64,000 bases of DNA from Legionella impletisoli (GTDB lineage: Bacteria; Pseudomonadota; Gammaproteobacteria; Legionellales; Legionellaceae). Within the stretch, counting starts at the first letter, position 1; the number at the start of each line of letters is the position of its first letter. Location of the stretch: assembly GCF_900639875.1 (NCBI RefSeq), contig NZ_CAAAIA010000006.1, positions 1-64,000 of the forward strand, in the 5' to 3' direction. Made by a program: the position numbers and the translations under genes. The notes below the pieces were generated by a model that had not been told where the DNA came from, did no database searches, and worked only from the letters and a program-made list of their open reading frames with translations. Shown piece after piece: positions 19,882 through 29,659 of the stretch.

Positions 19882-22820
19882 TGATGCGCTATTTAAAACA
19901 GGTCGTTTATGTATTTCTGAGTATGTTTATCGTAGTCATTGCGATATTAGCCTTTTTTTTAGCAACGACGCCAGGACTTTATACGACCATTAAACTGATT
20001 GATGCGTTTATCCCTGGCCATTTATCGATTAAAAAACTTGAAGGTCACTTCATTGATGAGTTTTCCTTTCAAGAACTAGTATATGAAGATGATTCAAAAC
20101 AAATCAAATTAATTCAGGGCGAATTTCATTTAAAACCTTTGGCTTTAATTCGACAACGATTAATCATTCAAGAACTTCGTGCTAAAACACTCTATATTAA
20201 AATTAAAGATACGCCAGAAGTCATTGAAGAGACAGCAGAAATTGACTTTGAGTTTCCAAAACTTCCTCTAGCTATCGCAGTGAAAAATCTTACCCTTGAT
20301 GCCGTCAAAGTGGAACAACTTGGCATCACGCGAGTACTGAATCATTTAACCTTAGAAGCAGAACTTAATAATCAACTCTGGTCCGTTCATCAGTTAGAGA
20401 TAAATTATGCTGGATTGCTTTTAGATTTAAATGCCAAAATTCAACCCAAGCCTCCTTATCATGTGATGGCTACCTTAGCGATTTTGGAAGCCAAAACACA
20501 TAAACACGCGTTGAAAGGGAAGGTTAAGCTCTCTGGAGATTTATCGCATTATCAATGGCAAGGACAATTCTCAGGTCCATTGAAAGGTCAACTTCAAGGT
20601 AGTTTGAAACAGGCTCATCAAATTCAATTGAATGCCAAATGGCAGGATGCGAAATGGACCTTAAATCCCAACTATGGCTTAGCGAGTAAAAAGGGCTCTT
20701 TAGAAATTAATGGAACCTGGCAGGATATGAATATCCAAGCCAACGCGGTATTTAATCGCCCTCTCAACGGTCAATTATCAATTAACACCCAAGTCAAAAA
20801 TCAAGCCATAACAACCCATAGTGTGTTAGATACACCGCAAGGAAATATAATCGCAGACGTGTCTTATGATCTGACTGCCAAATCGCATTTAAGGGGTAAA
20901 ATCTACTCAAAAGCGATTTCCTTTGAAGCAATCGATTCCCCTATTTCCCATATTGAATTTACAACCCATTTTTCGGGAACCACGCTTGAAACTTTAACGC
21001 TAACGTCCTCTTTTAGCGCTCAATATTTAGAGCATCTATTACGAGGCGATATTCATTATGCTAATCGCGCTTTTAATGGAAAATTATCCCTTGGACCAAA
21101 TGAACTGACCTTTAAAGGAAAAGACCTATATCAATGGGATGCGCATGCCTTAATCACGCAGCCTGAGCTTTTGCATCCTGCTCTAAGGGGCCTAAATACG
21201 ACCATTAAAGCAGATGCCAAAGTAACTGCCCCCCAAAAAGGGAACATGGAGTTTTTAGTGAGTCCCGGGAGCTACCGCTCTAGCGAGCAAAAGACACTTC
21301 CTTCCATCTCATTTGAAGGAGGAAAAATAACCGCTAAATTAACGTCTAAGGGCTTATCGAGTAAAGGAGCACTTACGCTTGATCGCAATAAACACATTAA
21401 TCTAAGCCTTTCGATGCCTCAATACAGCTTAGCTACTCCCTACTCATCAAAACAACCCATTCAGAGTGACATTCGTCTAAATATTGACTCCCTTGAGTTT
21501 TTAAATGGAATAAGCCCTGAAATTGAAAAACTTCATGGCCAGCTGGCCATGAAGTTAACTGCCTCCGGCACATTAGGGAATCCAGCTCTTGAAGGGCAAC
21601 TTAATTTAAACAACGCTAGTATCTATCTTCCTAATTTAGATATCACCTATAACCCGATTAACCTTGAGATTAAAACGGCGAATAACCAGTGGAATGCGAC
21701 AGGAAGTATTCTATCCCAAGGGAATAGCTTAGCAATAAGTGGAAGCGGTCGATTTGCGCCAACGGTAATGGGTGAAATGACGCTTAAGGGTGAAAACATT
21801 CCCGCTCTTAATACCGCGGAGTATTCTATCCATGTGTCACCTAATCTTGTAATTCAATTTGAGCCGAATGCGGTTGCAATTAAAGGCACGGTACTTGTTC
21901 CCCACGCTGAAATTAAACCCATAACCTTTAGTGATACCGTCAGTCTTACTGAAGATGCTGTGTTTGTAAGTGAGAAAAAAGAAACCACTCCACTCACAAT
22001 CACAACCGATATTGATTTAAAAATGGGCGAACATGTTCAATTAGATGTCAAAGGCTTGACCGGTAATTTAGAAGGTGGGATACGCATCCAAAAACTTCCA
22101 GGAGCCGATCCTTTTGCTGTCGGGGAACTTCGCATCCATGATGGGAAGTATCAAGCCTATGGGCAAAATCTTACCATCAAAGAAGGAGAGCTCATGTTTA
22201 CCGGTGGGCTACTCACTAACCCCGGTATTCGAATCAGGGCCGTTCGTTTCTTCAAAAATGCAAGCAGTTTTGCCCCATCCAATGAAATGTTTGATTTTAG
22301 TTCAGGAAATTTAGAAACATTTGATTTAGGTGGGAAAGTCACGGTAGGAGTAGAAGTCACTGGCCGAATTAACAACCCAAAAGTTAAGCTGTTTTCTATT
22401 CCCTCTAATTTATCGCAAGCAGATATTTTATCGCTGATGATTTTAGGAAGGCCAGCAAGCCAAGCTAGCCAATCTGGAGGGCAACTGCTCTTATCAGCTA
22501 TTTCTGCAATGGATCTTGATTCAGGAACCAAAGGGGCTCAACTCATTAGCCAATTAAAAAATACGCTAGGATTTGACTTTAATCTACAGCGCTCAGCTTC
22601 CTATGATCAAGCCAGCAATCAAACCAATGAAAGTACAGCCGTTGTGATAGGTAAATCCATAACCAAACGGTTATATCTAAGTTATAATATGGGCTTATTT
22701 CAAAATGATGGTAATGTACTAACCATTAAATATTTATTAAATCGCTACTTCAGCATCCAAATTACCGCTGGCGATACCGGTAATGGCATTGACTTTCTTT
22801 ACAACCATACGAAGGATTAA
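19881..22820 (+). CDS. tamB: Translocation and assembly protein TamB
   Basis: A 979-residue inner-membrane-anchored periplasmic protein. One N-terminal transmembrane helix (residues 8-30) is followed by a long run of beta repeats forming the hydrophobic groove of AsmA/TamB proteins. The conserved DUF490 C-terminus has GELRIHDGKYQAYGQ, then LSQADILSLMILGRP and a final strand region. It bridges the envelope to TamA. It is shorter than E. coli TamB (1259). The start directly overlaps the tamA stop, and hemB begins 1 base after its stop. Confidence 0.95.
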   Translation: MMRYLKQVVYVFLSMFIVVIAILAFFLATTPGLYTTIKLIDAFIPGHLSIKKLEGHFIDEFSFQELVYEDDSKQIKLIQGEFHLKPLALIRQRLIIQELRAKTLYIKIKDTPEVIEETAEIDFEFPKLPLAIAVKNLTLDAVKVEQLGITRVLNHLTLEAELNNQLWSVHQLEINYAGLLLDLNAKIQPKPPYHVMATLAILEAKTHKHALKGKVKLSGDLSHYQWQGQFSGPLKGQLQGSLKQAHQIQLNAKWQDAKWTLNPNYGLASKKGSLEINGTWQDMNIQANAVFNRPLNGQLSINTQVKNQAITTHSVLDTPQGNIIADVSYDLTAKSHLRGKIYSKAISFEAIDSPISHIEFTTHFSGTTLETLTLTSSFSAQYLEHLLRGDIHYANRAFNGKLSLGPNELTFKGKDLYQWDAHALITQPELLHPALRGLNTTIKADAKVTAPQKGNMEFLVSPGSYRSSEQKTLPSISFEGGKITAKLTSKGLSSKGALTLDRNKHINLSLSMPQYSLATPYSSKQPIQSDIRLNIDSLEFLNGISPEIEKLHGQLAMKLTASGTLGNPALEGQLNLNNASIYLPNLDITYNPINLEIKTANNQWNATGSILSQGNSLAISGSGRFAPTVMGEMTLKGENIPALNTAEYSIHVSPNLVIQFEPNAVAIKGTVLVPHAEIKPITFSDTVSLTEDAVFVSEKKETTPLTITTDIDLKMGEHVQLDVKGLTGNLEGGIRIQKLPGADPFAVGELRIHDGKYQAYGQNLTIKEGELMFTGGLLTNPGIRIRAVRFFKNASSFAPSNEMFDFSSGNLETFDLGGKVTVGVEVTGRINNPKVKLFSIPSNLSQADILSLMILGRPASQASQSGGQLLLSAISAMDLDSGTKGAQLISQLKNTLGFDFNLQRSASYDQASNQTNESTAVVIGKSITKRLYLSYNMGLFQNDGNVLTIKYLLNRYFSIQITAGDTGNGIDFLYNHTKD

Positions 22821-22821
22821 C

Positions 22822-23811
22822 ATGACGTCATACTCAATCCCTCTTCGCTTAAAACGTTTAAGACAAACTTCATCCATTCGTGCGTTGGTTCGTGAACATC
22901 ATTTGCATCCTAGTAAGCTTATCGCTCCACTTTTTATCAGTGAAACCTTGCAGGAAAAGCGCGAAATTAAATCCATGCCTGGTCATTTTCAATTAAGTAT
23001 TGGGTCGCTTTCCGAAGAAATTGAATCTTTGACCGATTTAGGCATTACCACCGTGATCTTATTTGGTATTCCCGCCCATAAAGATGCAGAAGGCAGGGCC
23101 TCTTTAGAGCAAAATGGTATTATCCCACGCGCGATCAAAACCATCCGTCAAACCAATCCGGATATGGTTATCATTGCAGATGCCTGTTTTTGTGAATACA
23201 CCGACCATGGCCACTGCGGGGTATTAAAAAACGATCTTATCGATAACGATAAAACACTAACATTACTAAGCAAACAAGCCGTTTGCTTTGCTGAGGCAGG
23301 CGCCGACTTCATTGCGCCGAGCGGCATGGCCGATGGCATGGTGGGGGCAATTCGCGAGGCTTTAGACAAAGCCCATCATCAAAATACTGCCATTTTAAGT
23401 TACGCAGTTAAATACAGTTCCAGTTTCTATGGTCCTTTTCGTGAAGCCGCAGAAGGCGCCCCCCAGTTTGGTGATCGCAAAACTTACCAAATGGATCCAG
23501 CCAATGGTCTAGAGGCCATCCGAGAAGCAAGTCTTGATCTTGAGGAAGGCGCTGATATCTTAATGGTTAAACCCGCCATGAATTATTTAGACGTTATTTT
23601 CCGACTCAAACAACATTTCCCCCAAGTGCCTCTTTGCGCATATCAAGTCAGTGGTGAATATGCCATGATAAAAACCGCAGCAAAACTTGGATTAATGGAT
23701 GAGCAACAAGCTATGTATGAAAGTTTAATCGCCATCAAAAGAGCCGGGGCGGATATGATCATGACTTATTTTGCTAAGGAAATGGCTAAGCTTTTAAAAT
23801 TTCCAGTTTAA
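22822..23811 (+). CDS. hemB: Delta-aminolevulinic acid dehydratase (porphobilinogen synthase)
   Basis: A 329-residue enzyme that joins two 5-aminolevulinate molecules into porphobilinogen for haem. The active-site lysines are in YAVKYSSSFYGPF and LMVKPAMNYLD. The metal site DACFCEYTDHGHCG keeps the three cysteines of the zinc-dependent class, unlike the Asp-rich magnesium type of Pseudomonas. ATG at 22822, after GAAGGA, gives the family N-terminus; an in-frame ATG at 22783 lies inside tamB. The stop overlaps the convergent radA stop by 4 bases. Confidence 0.97.
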   Translation: MTSYSIPLRLKRLRQTSSIRALVREHHLHPSKLIAPLFISETLQEKREIKSMPGHFQLSIGSLSEEIESLTDLGITTVILFGIPAHKDAEGRASLEQNGIIPRAIKTIRQTNPDMVIIADACFCEYTDHGHCGVLKNDLIDNDKTLTLLSKQAVCFAEAGADFIAPSGMADGMVGAIREALDKAHHQNTAILSYAVKYSSSFYGPFREAAEGAPQFGDRKTYQMDPANGLEAIREASLDLEEGADILMVKPAMNYLDVIFRLKQHFPQVPLCAYQVSGEYAMIKTAAKLGLMDEQQAMYESLIAIKRAGADMIMTYFAKEMAKLLKFPV

Positions 23812-25157
23812 ATCTTTTCCAAAACCTCCTGTAAATGTTTAACAGCCTCAACCTCGATATCCATTGGCTGTTTAGGCGCATTAGCAAAAGGCACGATTGC
23901 GCGTGTAAATCCATGTTTGGCGGCTTCTCTTAAACGCTCTTGTCCACTTTGTACTGGTCTTATTTCCCCGGCCAGCCCCACTTCACCAAAAATAATGGTT
24001 TTGCGATCAAACACACGATTTCGTAAGCTTGAAATAATGGCGGCAAGCAACGCTAAATCGCTTCCAGTTTCGGTTACCTTTACTCCACCCACCACATTAA
24101 TGAACACATCTTGGTCATAGGTTGCTATTCCGCCATGGCGATGCAAAACCGCTAATAAAATCGCTAAACGATTTTGCTCAAGCCCTGCTGTAACCCGTCT
24201 GGCTTGGGGTGCGTGAGTTTGATCCACTAACGCTTGAATTTCAACCAACATGGGACGTGAGCCTTCCCAAGTAACCATCACTGCACTTCCTGGGGTAGGC
24301 TCAGGCTGGCGTGAAAGAAAAATAGCCGAAGGATTAGCCACTTCTTTAAGCCCACGGTCAGTCATGGCAAACACACCCAATTCATTTACTGCACCAAAAC
24401 GATTTTTTATCGCTCGAATCACCCGAAAGCGGCTATCGCTTTGCCCTTCAAAATACAAAACACAATCCACCATATGTTCGAGCACCCGTGGACCCGCCAA
24501 AGCGCCTTCTTTCGTGACATGCCCTACTAAAAATAAAGCGGTTTGTGTGGATTTAGCAAAACGAACTAATTGTGCCGCTGATTCTCGTACCTGACTAACA
24601 CCACCTGGAGCAGATTGAATCAAATCTGTAAATATCGTTTGAATCGAATCAATCACGATGACACGAGGTTTTTCTTTTTGTGCTTGCGCAATAATGGTTT
24701 CCACCTGGGTTTCCGCAAGAAGCCTTAACCCACCGAGTGGTAATTGTAGACGTTTCGCTCTTAATGCCACCTGTTGCAATGACTCCTCTCCAGTAACATA
24801 AAGAATGGCTTGTTGTTTAGAAAGATTCGCCAACGTTTGTAACAAGAGCGTGGATTTACCAATTCCCGGATCACCCCCAATCAGCACGACCGATCCATCT
24901 ACGAGCCCCCCGCCTAAAACGCGATTTAATTCCGATAAACCACAATCCATTCGAGATTCTTGGTCCATAATGACATCTTCCACGAAGGTCACTTCGGAAC
25001 GTTGGTTGGCATAATTGGTAATTCGGCTATGTTTATTGCTGGTTTGAGCTATCTCTTCGACCATGGTATTCCAAGCGCCACACTGTGAGCATTGTCCTGA
25101 CCATTGGGAAAAATTAGCCCCACACTGACTGCAATTAAATTTCGTTTTTTGTTTCAT
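23808..25157 (-). CDS. radA: DNA repair protein RadA
   Basis: A 449-residue RecA-like ATPase and branch-migration helicase used in recombination and DNA uptake. The N-terminal zinc finger has Cys9, Cys12, Cys23 and Cys26. Walker A GGDPGIGKST is at 94-103. The RadA-specific KNRFG motif sits in KNRFGAVNELGVF. The C-terminal Lon-like domain follows with VNVVGGVKVTETGSDLALL. The length is typical. It is convergent with hemB and is transcribed alone. Confidence 0.97.
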   Translation of the reverse strand: MKQKTKFNCSQCGANFSQWSGQCSQCGAWNTMVEEIAQTSNKHSRITNYANQRSEVTFVEDVIMDQESRMDCGLSELNRVLGGGLVDGSVVLIGGDPGIGKSTLLLQTLANLSKQQAILYVTGEESLQQVALRAKRLQLPLGGLRLLAETQVETIIAQAQKEKPRVIVIDSIQTIFTDLIQSAPGGVSQVRESAAQLVRFAKSTQTALFLVGHVTKEGALAGPRVLEHMVDCVLYFEGQSDSRFRVIRAIKNRFGAVNELGVFAMTDRGLKEVANPSAIFLSRQPEPTPGSAVMVTWEGSRPMLVEIQALVDQTHAPQARRVTAGLEQNRLAILLAVLHRHGGIATYDQDVFINVVGGVKVTETGSDLALLAAIISSLRNRVFDRKTIIFGEVGLAGEIRPVQSGQERLREAAKHGFTRAIVPFANAPKQPMDIEVEAVKHLQEVLEKI

Positions 25158-25280
25158 TGGTTTTATAAGGTGAACTAAGTTAACTCATCATAACGGAAAT
25201 CGCCGGATAAATTAAATCGCTTCTTATACCATTCTTTACTTATCCACAGTTTTAATCAGACCCCATCCAAATCATGGGTA

Positions 25281-25308
25281 TTGAAACCCATCGTTATGGC
25301 AGTATAAT
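25281..25308 (+). promoter_or_regulatory. Promoter of xseB-ispA
   Basis: TTGAAA (25281-25286) and a perfect TATAAT (25303-25308) are 16 bases apart. Transcription would begin near 25315, between the in-frame ATG at 25274 and the ATG at 25337, so it supports the latter as the xseB start. Confidence 0.65.
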
Positions 25309-25336
25309 GGCATCATTTGTCAAAGAGAGAACGGCG

Positions 25337-25555
25337 ATGACCAAGCCCGCTCAGTTTGAAAAATCCCTGTCTGAACTCCAAAAAATCGTCGCTCAGCTTG
25401 AAAAAGGGGATTTAACACTGGAAGAATCATTAAAGCAATTTGAAAAAGGAATTAATCTTGCCAAAAAATGCGAAGACGCATTAAATCAAGCCGAATTAAA
25501 GATCGAAGCCCTTTCAGAAAGTAAGTCCGCACCAAGTGATGAAGTAGATGAATAA
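25337..25555 (+). CDS. xseB: Exodeoxyribonuclease VII small subunit
   Basis: A 72-residue subunit of ExoVII, the single-strand exonuclease formed with XseA. It has the family pattern [20 protein letters not shown], then [12 protein letters not shown] and a C-terminal helix. The start at 25337 fits the family length and lies downstream of the promoter. The stop overlaps the first ispA ATG by 8 bases, as in many gammaproteobacteria where xseB precedes ispA. XseA is not in this window. Confidence 0.95.
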   Translation: MTKPAQFEKSLSELQKIVAQLEKGDLTLEESLKQFEKGINLAKKCEDALNQAELKIEALSESKSAPSDEVDE

Positions 25556-26618
25556 ACCGAATGTTCCTTCGACTTCCCGAAGCACAAAAAGTAGCGCCAG
25601 TAATCCCAAAATGCTAGAGCGTGTGAATAATTCGTCTGCGACCCAAAAAAAGCCTAGGTGCGTAGGGCATGAGGTGAGTTGTCAAAGAACCCAAGAGGCC
25701 AAGCCACGAAAAATCAGCTTGAAAAACTCCACTTCAGGTGAACAAACGTTGCAAGCACTGATGACTCGTCACGAATCTATTTTAAATCGTGTCATTGAAT
25801 ACTCCGATATTCCAGCACCAAGAATTAAAGAAGCCATACGTTATTCTCTTTTTCCAGGTGGGAAGCGACTAAGGCCTATGCTCGTTTATTTAATTGGCAA
25901 TTTAGTCCATGCTTCTTTAGAGAGCTTAGATTACATTGCGATTGCTATTGAATTGACGCACTGCTACTCGTTAATTCATGATGATTTGCCTGCCATGGAT
26001 AACGATGACGTTCGACGCGGAAAACCCAGTTGCCATCGCGCTTTTGATGAAGCAACTGCCATTTTAGCCGGCGATGGCATGCAAGCCTTGGCCATTGAAA
26101 TCTTGCTGACAAAACTACCAGGCTATTTACCAGAAGGTAACATTATCACGATTGCAAACGAATTAGTAAAAGCCAGCGGCCCTTCTGGCATGGTAAGTGG
26201 CCAAGCATTGGATTTGACTGAATTATCCAATCCTAAAATCGATGAGGCTCAGCTTTCACGTATTCATCAATTAAAAACTGGCCAATTAATCCGAGCTTGT
26301 GTATTAACTGCTCTTGCCGCAGGTACGCCAAACCGTGAAGAAGCCCACGCATTAGGCATGTTTGCTAATCATTTTGGTTTGTTATTTCAAATGCAAGATG
26401 ATTATCTTGATCGTTATCAAAGCGAAAATCTAGGTAAAGGTCGATCATCTGATCTGGCTAATGAAAAAGTTACTTATGCCAGTTTATTTACTCAACAAGC
26501 ATTGAAGCAAAAAATCAGCGACCAATATGATAAAACCTTTAAAGCACTGTCCTGCTTTGGCAAACGTGCGACAACCATCTTATGTATTTTAAGCGATTTA
26601 AAAAATAGCATAAAGTAG
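25548..26618 (+). CDS. ispA: Farnesyl diphosphate synthase with an unusual N-terminal extension
   Basis: A short-chain trans-prenyl transferase that makes geranyl and farnesyl diphosphate for quinones and lipid carriers. The first Asp-rich motif DDLPAMD is at residues 145-151 and the second is DDYLD; GGKRLRP binds pyrophosphate. The frame from the ATG overlapping xseB gives 356 residues. The E. coli enzyme has 299, with its first Asp motif near 84. About 60 extra N-terminal residues are Ser/Lys/Arg-rich, and their coding DNA holds a dispersed repeat. Alternative starts are TTG near codon 58 or ATG at 25761 (codon 72), neither with a strong ribosome-binding site. The catalytic core is intact. 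Confidence 0.93.
   Translation: MNKPNVPSTSRSTKSSASNPKMLERVNNSSATQKKPRCVGHEVSCQRTQEAKPRKISLKNSTSGEQTLQALMTRHESILNRVIEYSDIPAPRIKEAIRYSLFPGGKRLRPMLVYLIGNLVHASLESLDYIAIAIELTHCYSLIHDDLPAMDNDDVRRGKPSCHRAFDEATAILAGDGMQALAIEILLTKLPGYLPEGNIITIANELVKASGPSGMVSGQALDLTELSNPKIDEAQLSRIHQLKTGQLIRACVLTALAAGTPNREEAHALGMFANHFGLLFQMQDDYLDRYQSENLGKGRSSDLANEKVTYASLFTQQALKQKISDQYDKTFKALSCFGKRATTILCILSDLKNSIK
25660..25685. repeat. Second copy of the short dispersed repeat, inside ispA
   Basis: GTAGGGCATGAGGTG with the following TTGTCAA matches the copy at 4893-4924. Here it lies in the 5' part of ispA and is read in frame as roughly [10 protein letters not shown], within the non-conserved N-terminal extension of the protein. 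Confidence 0.5.
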
Positions 26619-26718
26619 TCTGGACAAAAGCATATACTCAACTCGTAGACGCGTCGAAATTGCAATTTCTAGATAACAGATAACGATTAATTTGAATTTT
26701 ATTACAAAGGTAACCACC

Positions 26719-27204
26719 ATGAGTTTTTATTTAAAATGTTTACTCGCAATCACGAGTGCTGCAATCGCCGCAGCCATCAGCTTTCTGGCCTTCTCCATGT
26801 GCAGTTCAGCAGCGGCCACGACAGCGGTTGCAGCTGGGGCTTTAACGTTAACGGCAGGGATTGGAGCAAGTTTAGGTTTTGGCGCTTTAATAGTACTTCC
26901 TTTACTGCTCATTGGTGCCTGCTTGCTACCTTGTTTATTTGGAAACAACCGTCATCACTATGTTCATACCCACTCTTCCTCCCAACCTGATGTCTACGTT
27001 ACCGGTGGGAGTCTTTTTTTTAATCCAAGGACAAGAAGATACCCATCTTGTACCGTTAGTCATACGCCAGGATTTCATCAAGGTAATTATCATGGGCATT
27101 CAACATCCATGTTTCGTCCTACTCATGGTCATACGGGGAATCATTCAAGTTATGGTAGTACTCATGTTCACCCAGGCTCTAGTTCCGGCGTCCGCGTCAG
27201 ATAA
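26719..27204 (+). CDS. Small membrane protein with a His-rich tail
   Basis: A 161-residue protein that I do not recognise. Two hydrophobic Ala/Gly-rich segments (residues about 5-28 and 35-72) include SLGFGALIVLPLLLIGACL. The tail is rich in His, Ser, Gly and Thr (HHYVHTHSSS, GNYHGHSTS, THGHTGNHSS) and might bind metal. AAAGGTAACC precedes the ATG at 26719, favouring it over 26692. It lies between ispA and the tRNA-Ala/Glu cluster. Metal binding is only suggested by composition. Confidence 0.7.
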   Translation: MSFYLKCLLAITSAAIAAAISFLAFSMCSSAAATTAVAAGALTLTAGIGASLGFGALIVLPLLLIGACLLPCLFGNNRHHYVHTHSSSQPDVYVTGGSLFFNPRTRRYPSCTVSHTPGFHQGNYHGHSTSMFRPTHGHTGNHSSYGSTHVHPGSSSGVRVR

Positions 27205-27247
27205 ATGATTTTTTGGAAAGAAATTCCTAAGATACATTAAAAAACCC

Positions 27248-27276
27248 TTGACAGAAAAAGAAGCCCTCATTAAACT
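27248..27276 (+). promoter_or_regulatory. Promoter of the tRNA-Ala/tRNA-Glu cluster
   Basis: A perfect TTGACA (27248-27253) and TAAACT (27271-27276) are separated by 17 bases. Transcription would begin near 27283, 30 bases before the mature tRNA-Ala. Confidence 0.7.
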
Positions 27277-27312
27277 TCGATTCTCTTTTTGAGAGTATGT
27301 TCCAGTTTATTT

Positions 27313-27388
<76 letters not shown>

Positions 27389-27418
27389 TCAGTATAATCC
27401 TGATGGAATACGTTCCGG

Positions 27419-27494
27419 GTCCCCATCGTCTAGAGGCCTAGGACATCGCCCTTTCACGGCGGTAACAGGGGTTCGAATCCCCTTGGGGACGCCA
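27419..27494 (+). tRNA. tRNA-Glu (anticodon TTC), copy 1
   Basis: 76 bases with CCA. It begins GTCCCCATCGTCTAGAGG, has anticodon loop CTTTCAC and T loop GTTCGAATC. It is identical to the copy that follows and is probably cotranscribed with tRNA-Ala. Confidence 0.97.
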
Positions 27495-27557
27495 CTCATG
27501 GCAACATAACGCATTACGTTTTTAGCTCATGCTATAAAACGCTGAAAAAAGCTCCAG

Positions 27558-27633
27558 GTCCCCATCGTCTAGAGGCCTAGGACATCGCCCTTTCACGGCG
27601 GTAACAGGGGTTCGAATCCCCTTGGGGACGCCA
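27558..27633 (+). tRNA. tRNA-Glu (anticodon TTC), copy 2
   Basis: Identical in all 76 bases to the copy at 27419, after a 63-base spacer. A TTTTTT run follows directly and may end the transcript; the dgt stop lies 10 bases on, from the other strand. Confidence 0.97.
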
Positions 27634-27642
27634 TTTTTTATC

Positions 27643-28965
27643 TTACAAACGCTCAAAAATTGTTCTGGTATTAAATCCAAATAAGCGTTCATGCATGCGA
27701 TAAGCATATTCGTCTGTCATATTTGCGATGTAATCGCAAACCACACGTAAAGCCGATTCTTCATCGGATTGCTCATGAAACAAACTACGATTTTTATTAT
27801 CCAATAAACTCCCAGGATTTGAGCTGATGGCTTCAAAAAGGCGTAACACCACGGTCTGACCACCATATTCAAAGGTTCTGGCTTCCTGGGAGTCAATCAC
27901 ATGGATGTAGATAAACTGCATTAAATGATCAAGCAAAGCGCGCGCTTCTGGGTTTAAGATGATGTTGTACTTTAAAACAGGATTTTCAAATGAAGGATTG
28001 GTTTCTTGAAGTTTTGACTCAGTAATAAAATAATTGACCATCTCACCAATCACTTGTTTTCGAATGCACATTTCTGAGTCGAACAATTCATCAAGAAGTT
28101 GATCGATATTCATTCCTAAAGGTGTATCGGCTAATAGCAACCGTAATTCCTTGGTATCGAATTTGCTGCGGTCAATTAAACGAAGATGAATCGCATCTTC
28201 CAGATCATGCACGCCATAAGCAATATCGTCCGCAACATCCATAACGGAGCAATCAAACGAATGATATGCGGCTTTACCATGGATGCGTTCTTTTGGTTTT
28301 TGACTAAGTGACTGGAATAACAATTTATCTGAATCTGAAAAAGGAGATAACAACCAAGCCACTTCCTGCTCTTCACAATCAAAATACCCTTTGGGCGGCA
28401 ACCAATCATTAATGCGAATGGTTTTGCTAAACGTTTCTTCTACTTGAGGCAGATGAGTAGCCACCACATTAGAGCGGCGTACGGGATACTTTAAAACTCC
28501 TAATAAAGCTCGACGGGTTAAATCAAGTCCATAAGCGCCGTAGCTGTTCTCAACTTTGGTTAATAAGCGAAGCGTTTGACCATTGCCTTCAAATCCACCG
28601 TGATTGCGCATTTTATAATTCAAAGCCACCTCACCACCATGACCAAATGGAGGATGGCCAATATCATGAAGCAAACAAATTACTGTCACTAAGTCATCAT
28701 TGGGCAATAAACCAGACAAGATAGTCTCTTGCTGATTTAAAGTCAGATTTCGCACCAAACTGCGACCAATCGATGCCACTTCAAGGGAATGAGTTAACCG
28801 CGTGCGATGAAAATCGCCTTCATCGGTTCCTAAAATTTGAGTTTTACGTTGCAATCGGCGAAAAGCTGGGCAATGAATCACTCGTGTTCTATCACGTTCA
28901 TAGGGATCACGATGATCACGAGTGCCACGCTGGTTAGTCTGCCCGGAACGGCGATGAGTCCACAT
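27643..28965 (-). CDS. dgt: dGTPase-like deoxynucleotide triphosphohydrolase
   Basis: A 440-residue HD-domain enzyme that removes triphosphate from dNTPs. It shows YERDRTRVIHCPAFRRLQRK near the start, the metal-binding HD motif in HDIGHPPFGHGGE, and a later HD-box Asp in SFDCSVMDVADDIAYG. The length fits the Dgt group. It controls dNTP levels. It is convergent with the tRNA-Glu copies. Confidence 0.93.
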   Translation of the reverse strand: MWTHRRSGQTNQRGTRDHRDPYERDRTRVIHCPAFRRLQRKTQILGTDEGDFHRTRLTHSLEVASIGRSLVRNLTLNQQETILSGLLPNDDLVTVICLLHDIGHPPFGHGGEVALNYKMRNHGGFEGNGQTLRLLTKVENSYGAYGLDLTRRALLGVLKYPVRRSNVVATHLPQVEETFSKTIRINDWLPPKGYFDCEEQEVAWLLSPFSDSDKLLFQSLSQKPKERIHGKAAYHSFDCSVMDVADDIAYGVHDLEDAIHLRLIDRSKFDTKELRLLLADTPLGMNIDQLLDELFDSEMCIRKQVIGEMVNYFITESKLQETNPSFENPVLKYNIILNPEARALLDHLMQFIYIHVIDSQEARTFEYGGQTVVLRLFEAISSNPGSLLDNKNRSLFHEQSDEESALRVVCDYIANMTDEYAYRMHERLFGFNTRTIFERL

Positions 28966-29112
28966 AAATTACCCTTAACGATTCAAGTTTTATCATTTTA
29001 TTAAAAATACCTCTTTTACTAAAGTTTTAACAGAAATTGCAGATAACTTAGATAAGAGAACGATCATGGATTGCACTCATCAACAATAAAAATGACAAGG
29101 GGGAGCGATGTC

Positions 29113-29640
29113 ATGTGGAATAAAATCCGAGTGATAACAATGGTGGGTACAGCACTCATTTTAAATGCTTGTACTTCCTATAATCCGCATGGTTATATGA
29201 ATTATCAAACCTACACCTGGAATGGCGAACCGTTATACCCTGAAAGTTATGATGCCAGCTACACCTATCGAGATTATGAGCGTGAGAAAAAACCTGTCGT
29301 TGTCCCGGAAACATATCACGTGGGAGCGTATCACTCACCGGCGCGTGCAAAAGATAGAGACCGAAACTGGGTGCAAAGCCAAAACCCTTCAAACTATACC
29401 ATAGAACTCGCTGAAGGAGATAAAGCATCGAAAGTGGCCAGTAAATTAGTGAAAGCACCGAAAAATGATCGACGTGCCCAAGTGAAATATGAACAAAATG
29501 GCACAACCCGTTATAAAGGAGTGTACGGAAGCTACCCAAGTTATGAAGCCGCTCAGCAAGCCTTAAAAACATTGCCTGAAGAGGTACGTGAAGGGGCAAA
29601 AATTGAATCTTGGGGAAGCGTACAACGGGTTGCTGATTAA
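29113..29640 (+). CDS. Lipoprotein with a SPOR-like C-terminal domain
   Basis: A 175-residue precursor. The signal peptide with lipobox ILNAC predicts an outer- or inner-membrane lipoprotein. A Tyr-rich linker follows, then a C-terminal domain of about 75 residues (YTIELAEGDKASKVASKL, then YKGVYGSYPSYEAAQQALKTL) that matches the SPOR pattern. SPOR domains bind glycan strands without stem peptides at the division site. ATG at 29113, after GGGGGAG, is preferred over 29071. It stands alone between dgt and the lsp genes. Confidence 0.8.
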   Translation: MWNKIRVITMVGTALILNACTSYNPHGYMNYQTYTWNGEPLYPESYDASYTYRDYEREKKPVVVPETYHVGAYHSPARAKDRDRNWVQSQNPSNYTIELAEGDKASKVASKLVKAPKNDRRAQVKYEQNGTTRYKGVYGSYPSYEAAQQALKTLPEEVREGAKIESWGSVQRVAD

Positions 29641-29659
29641 CTCTAAGTTCTCATCGAGC

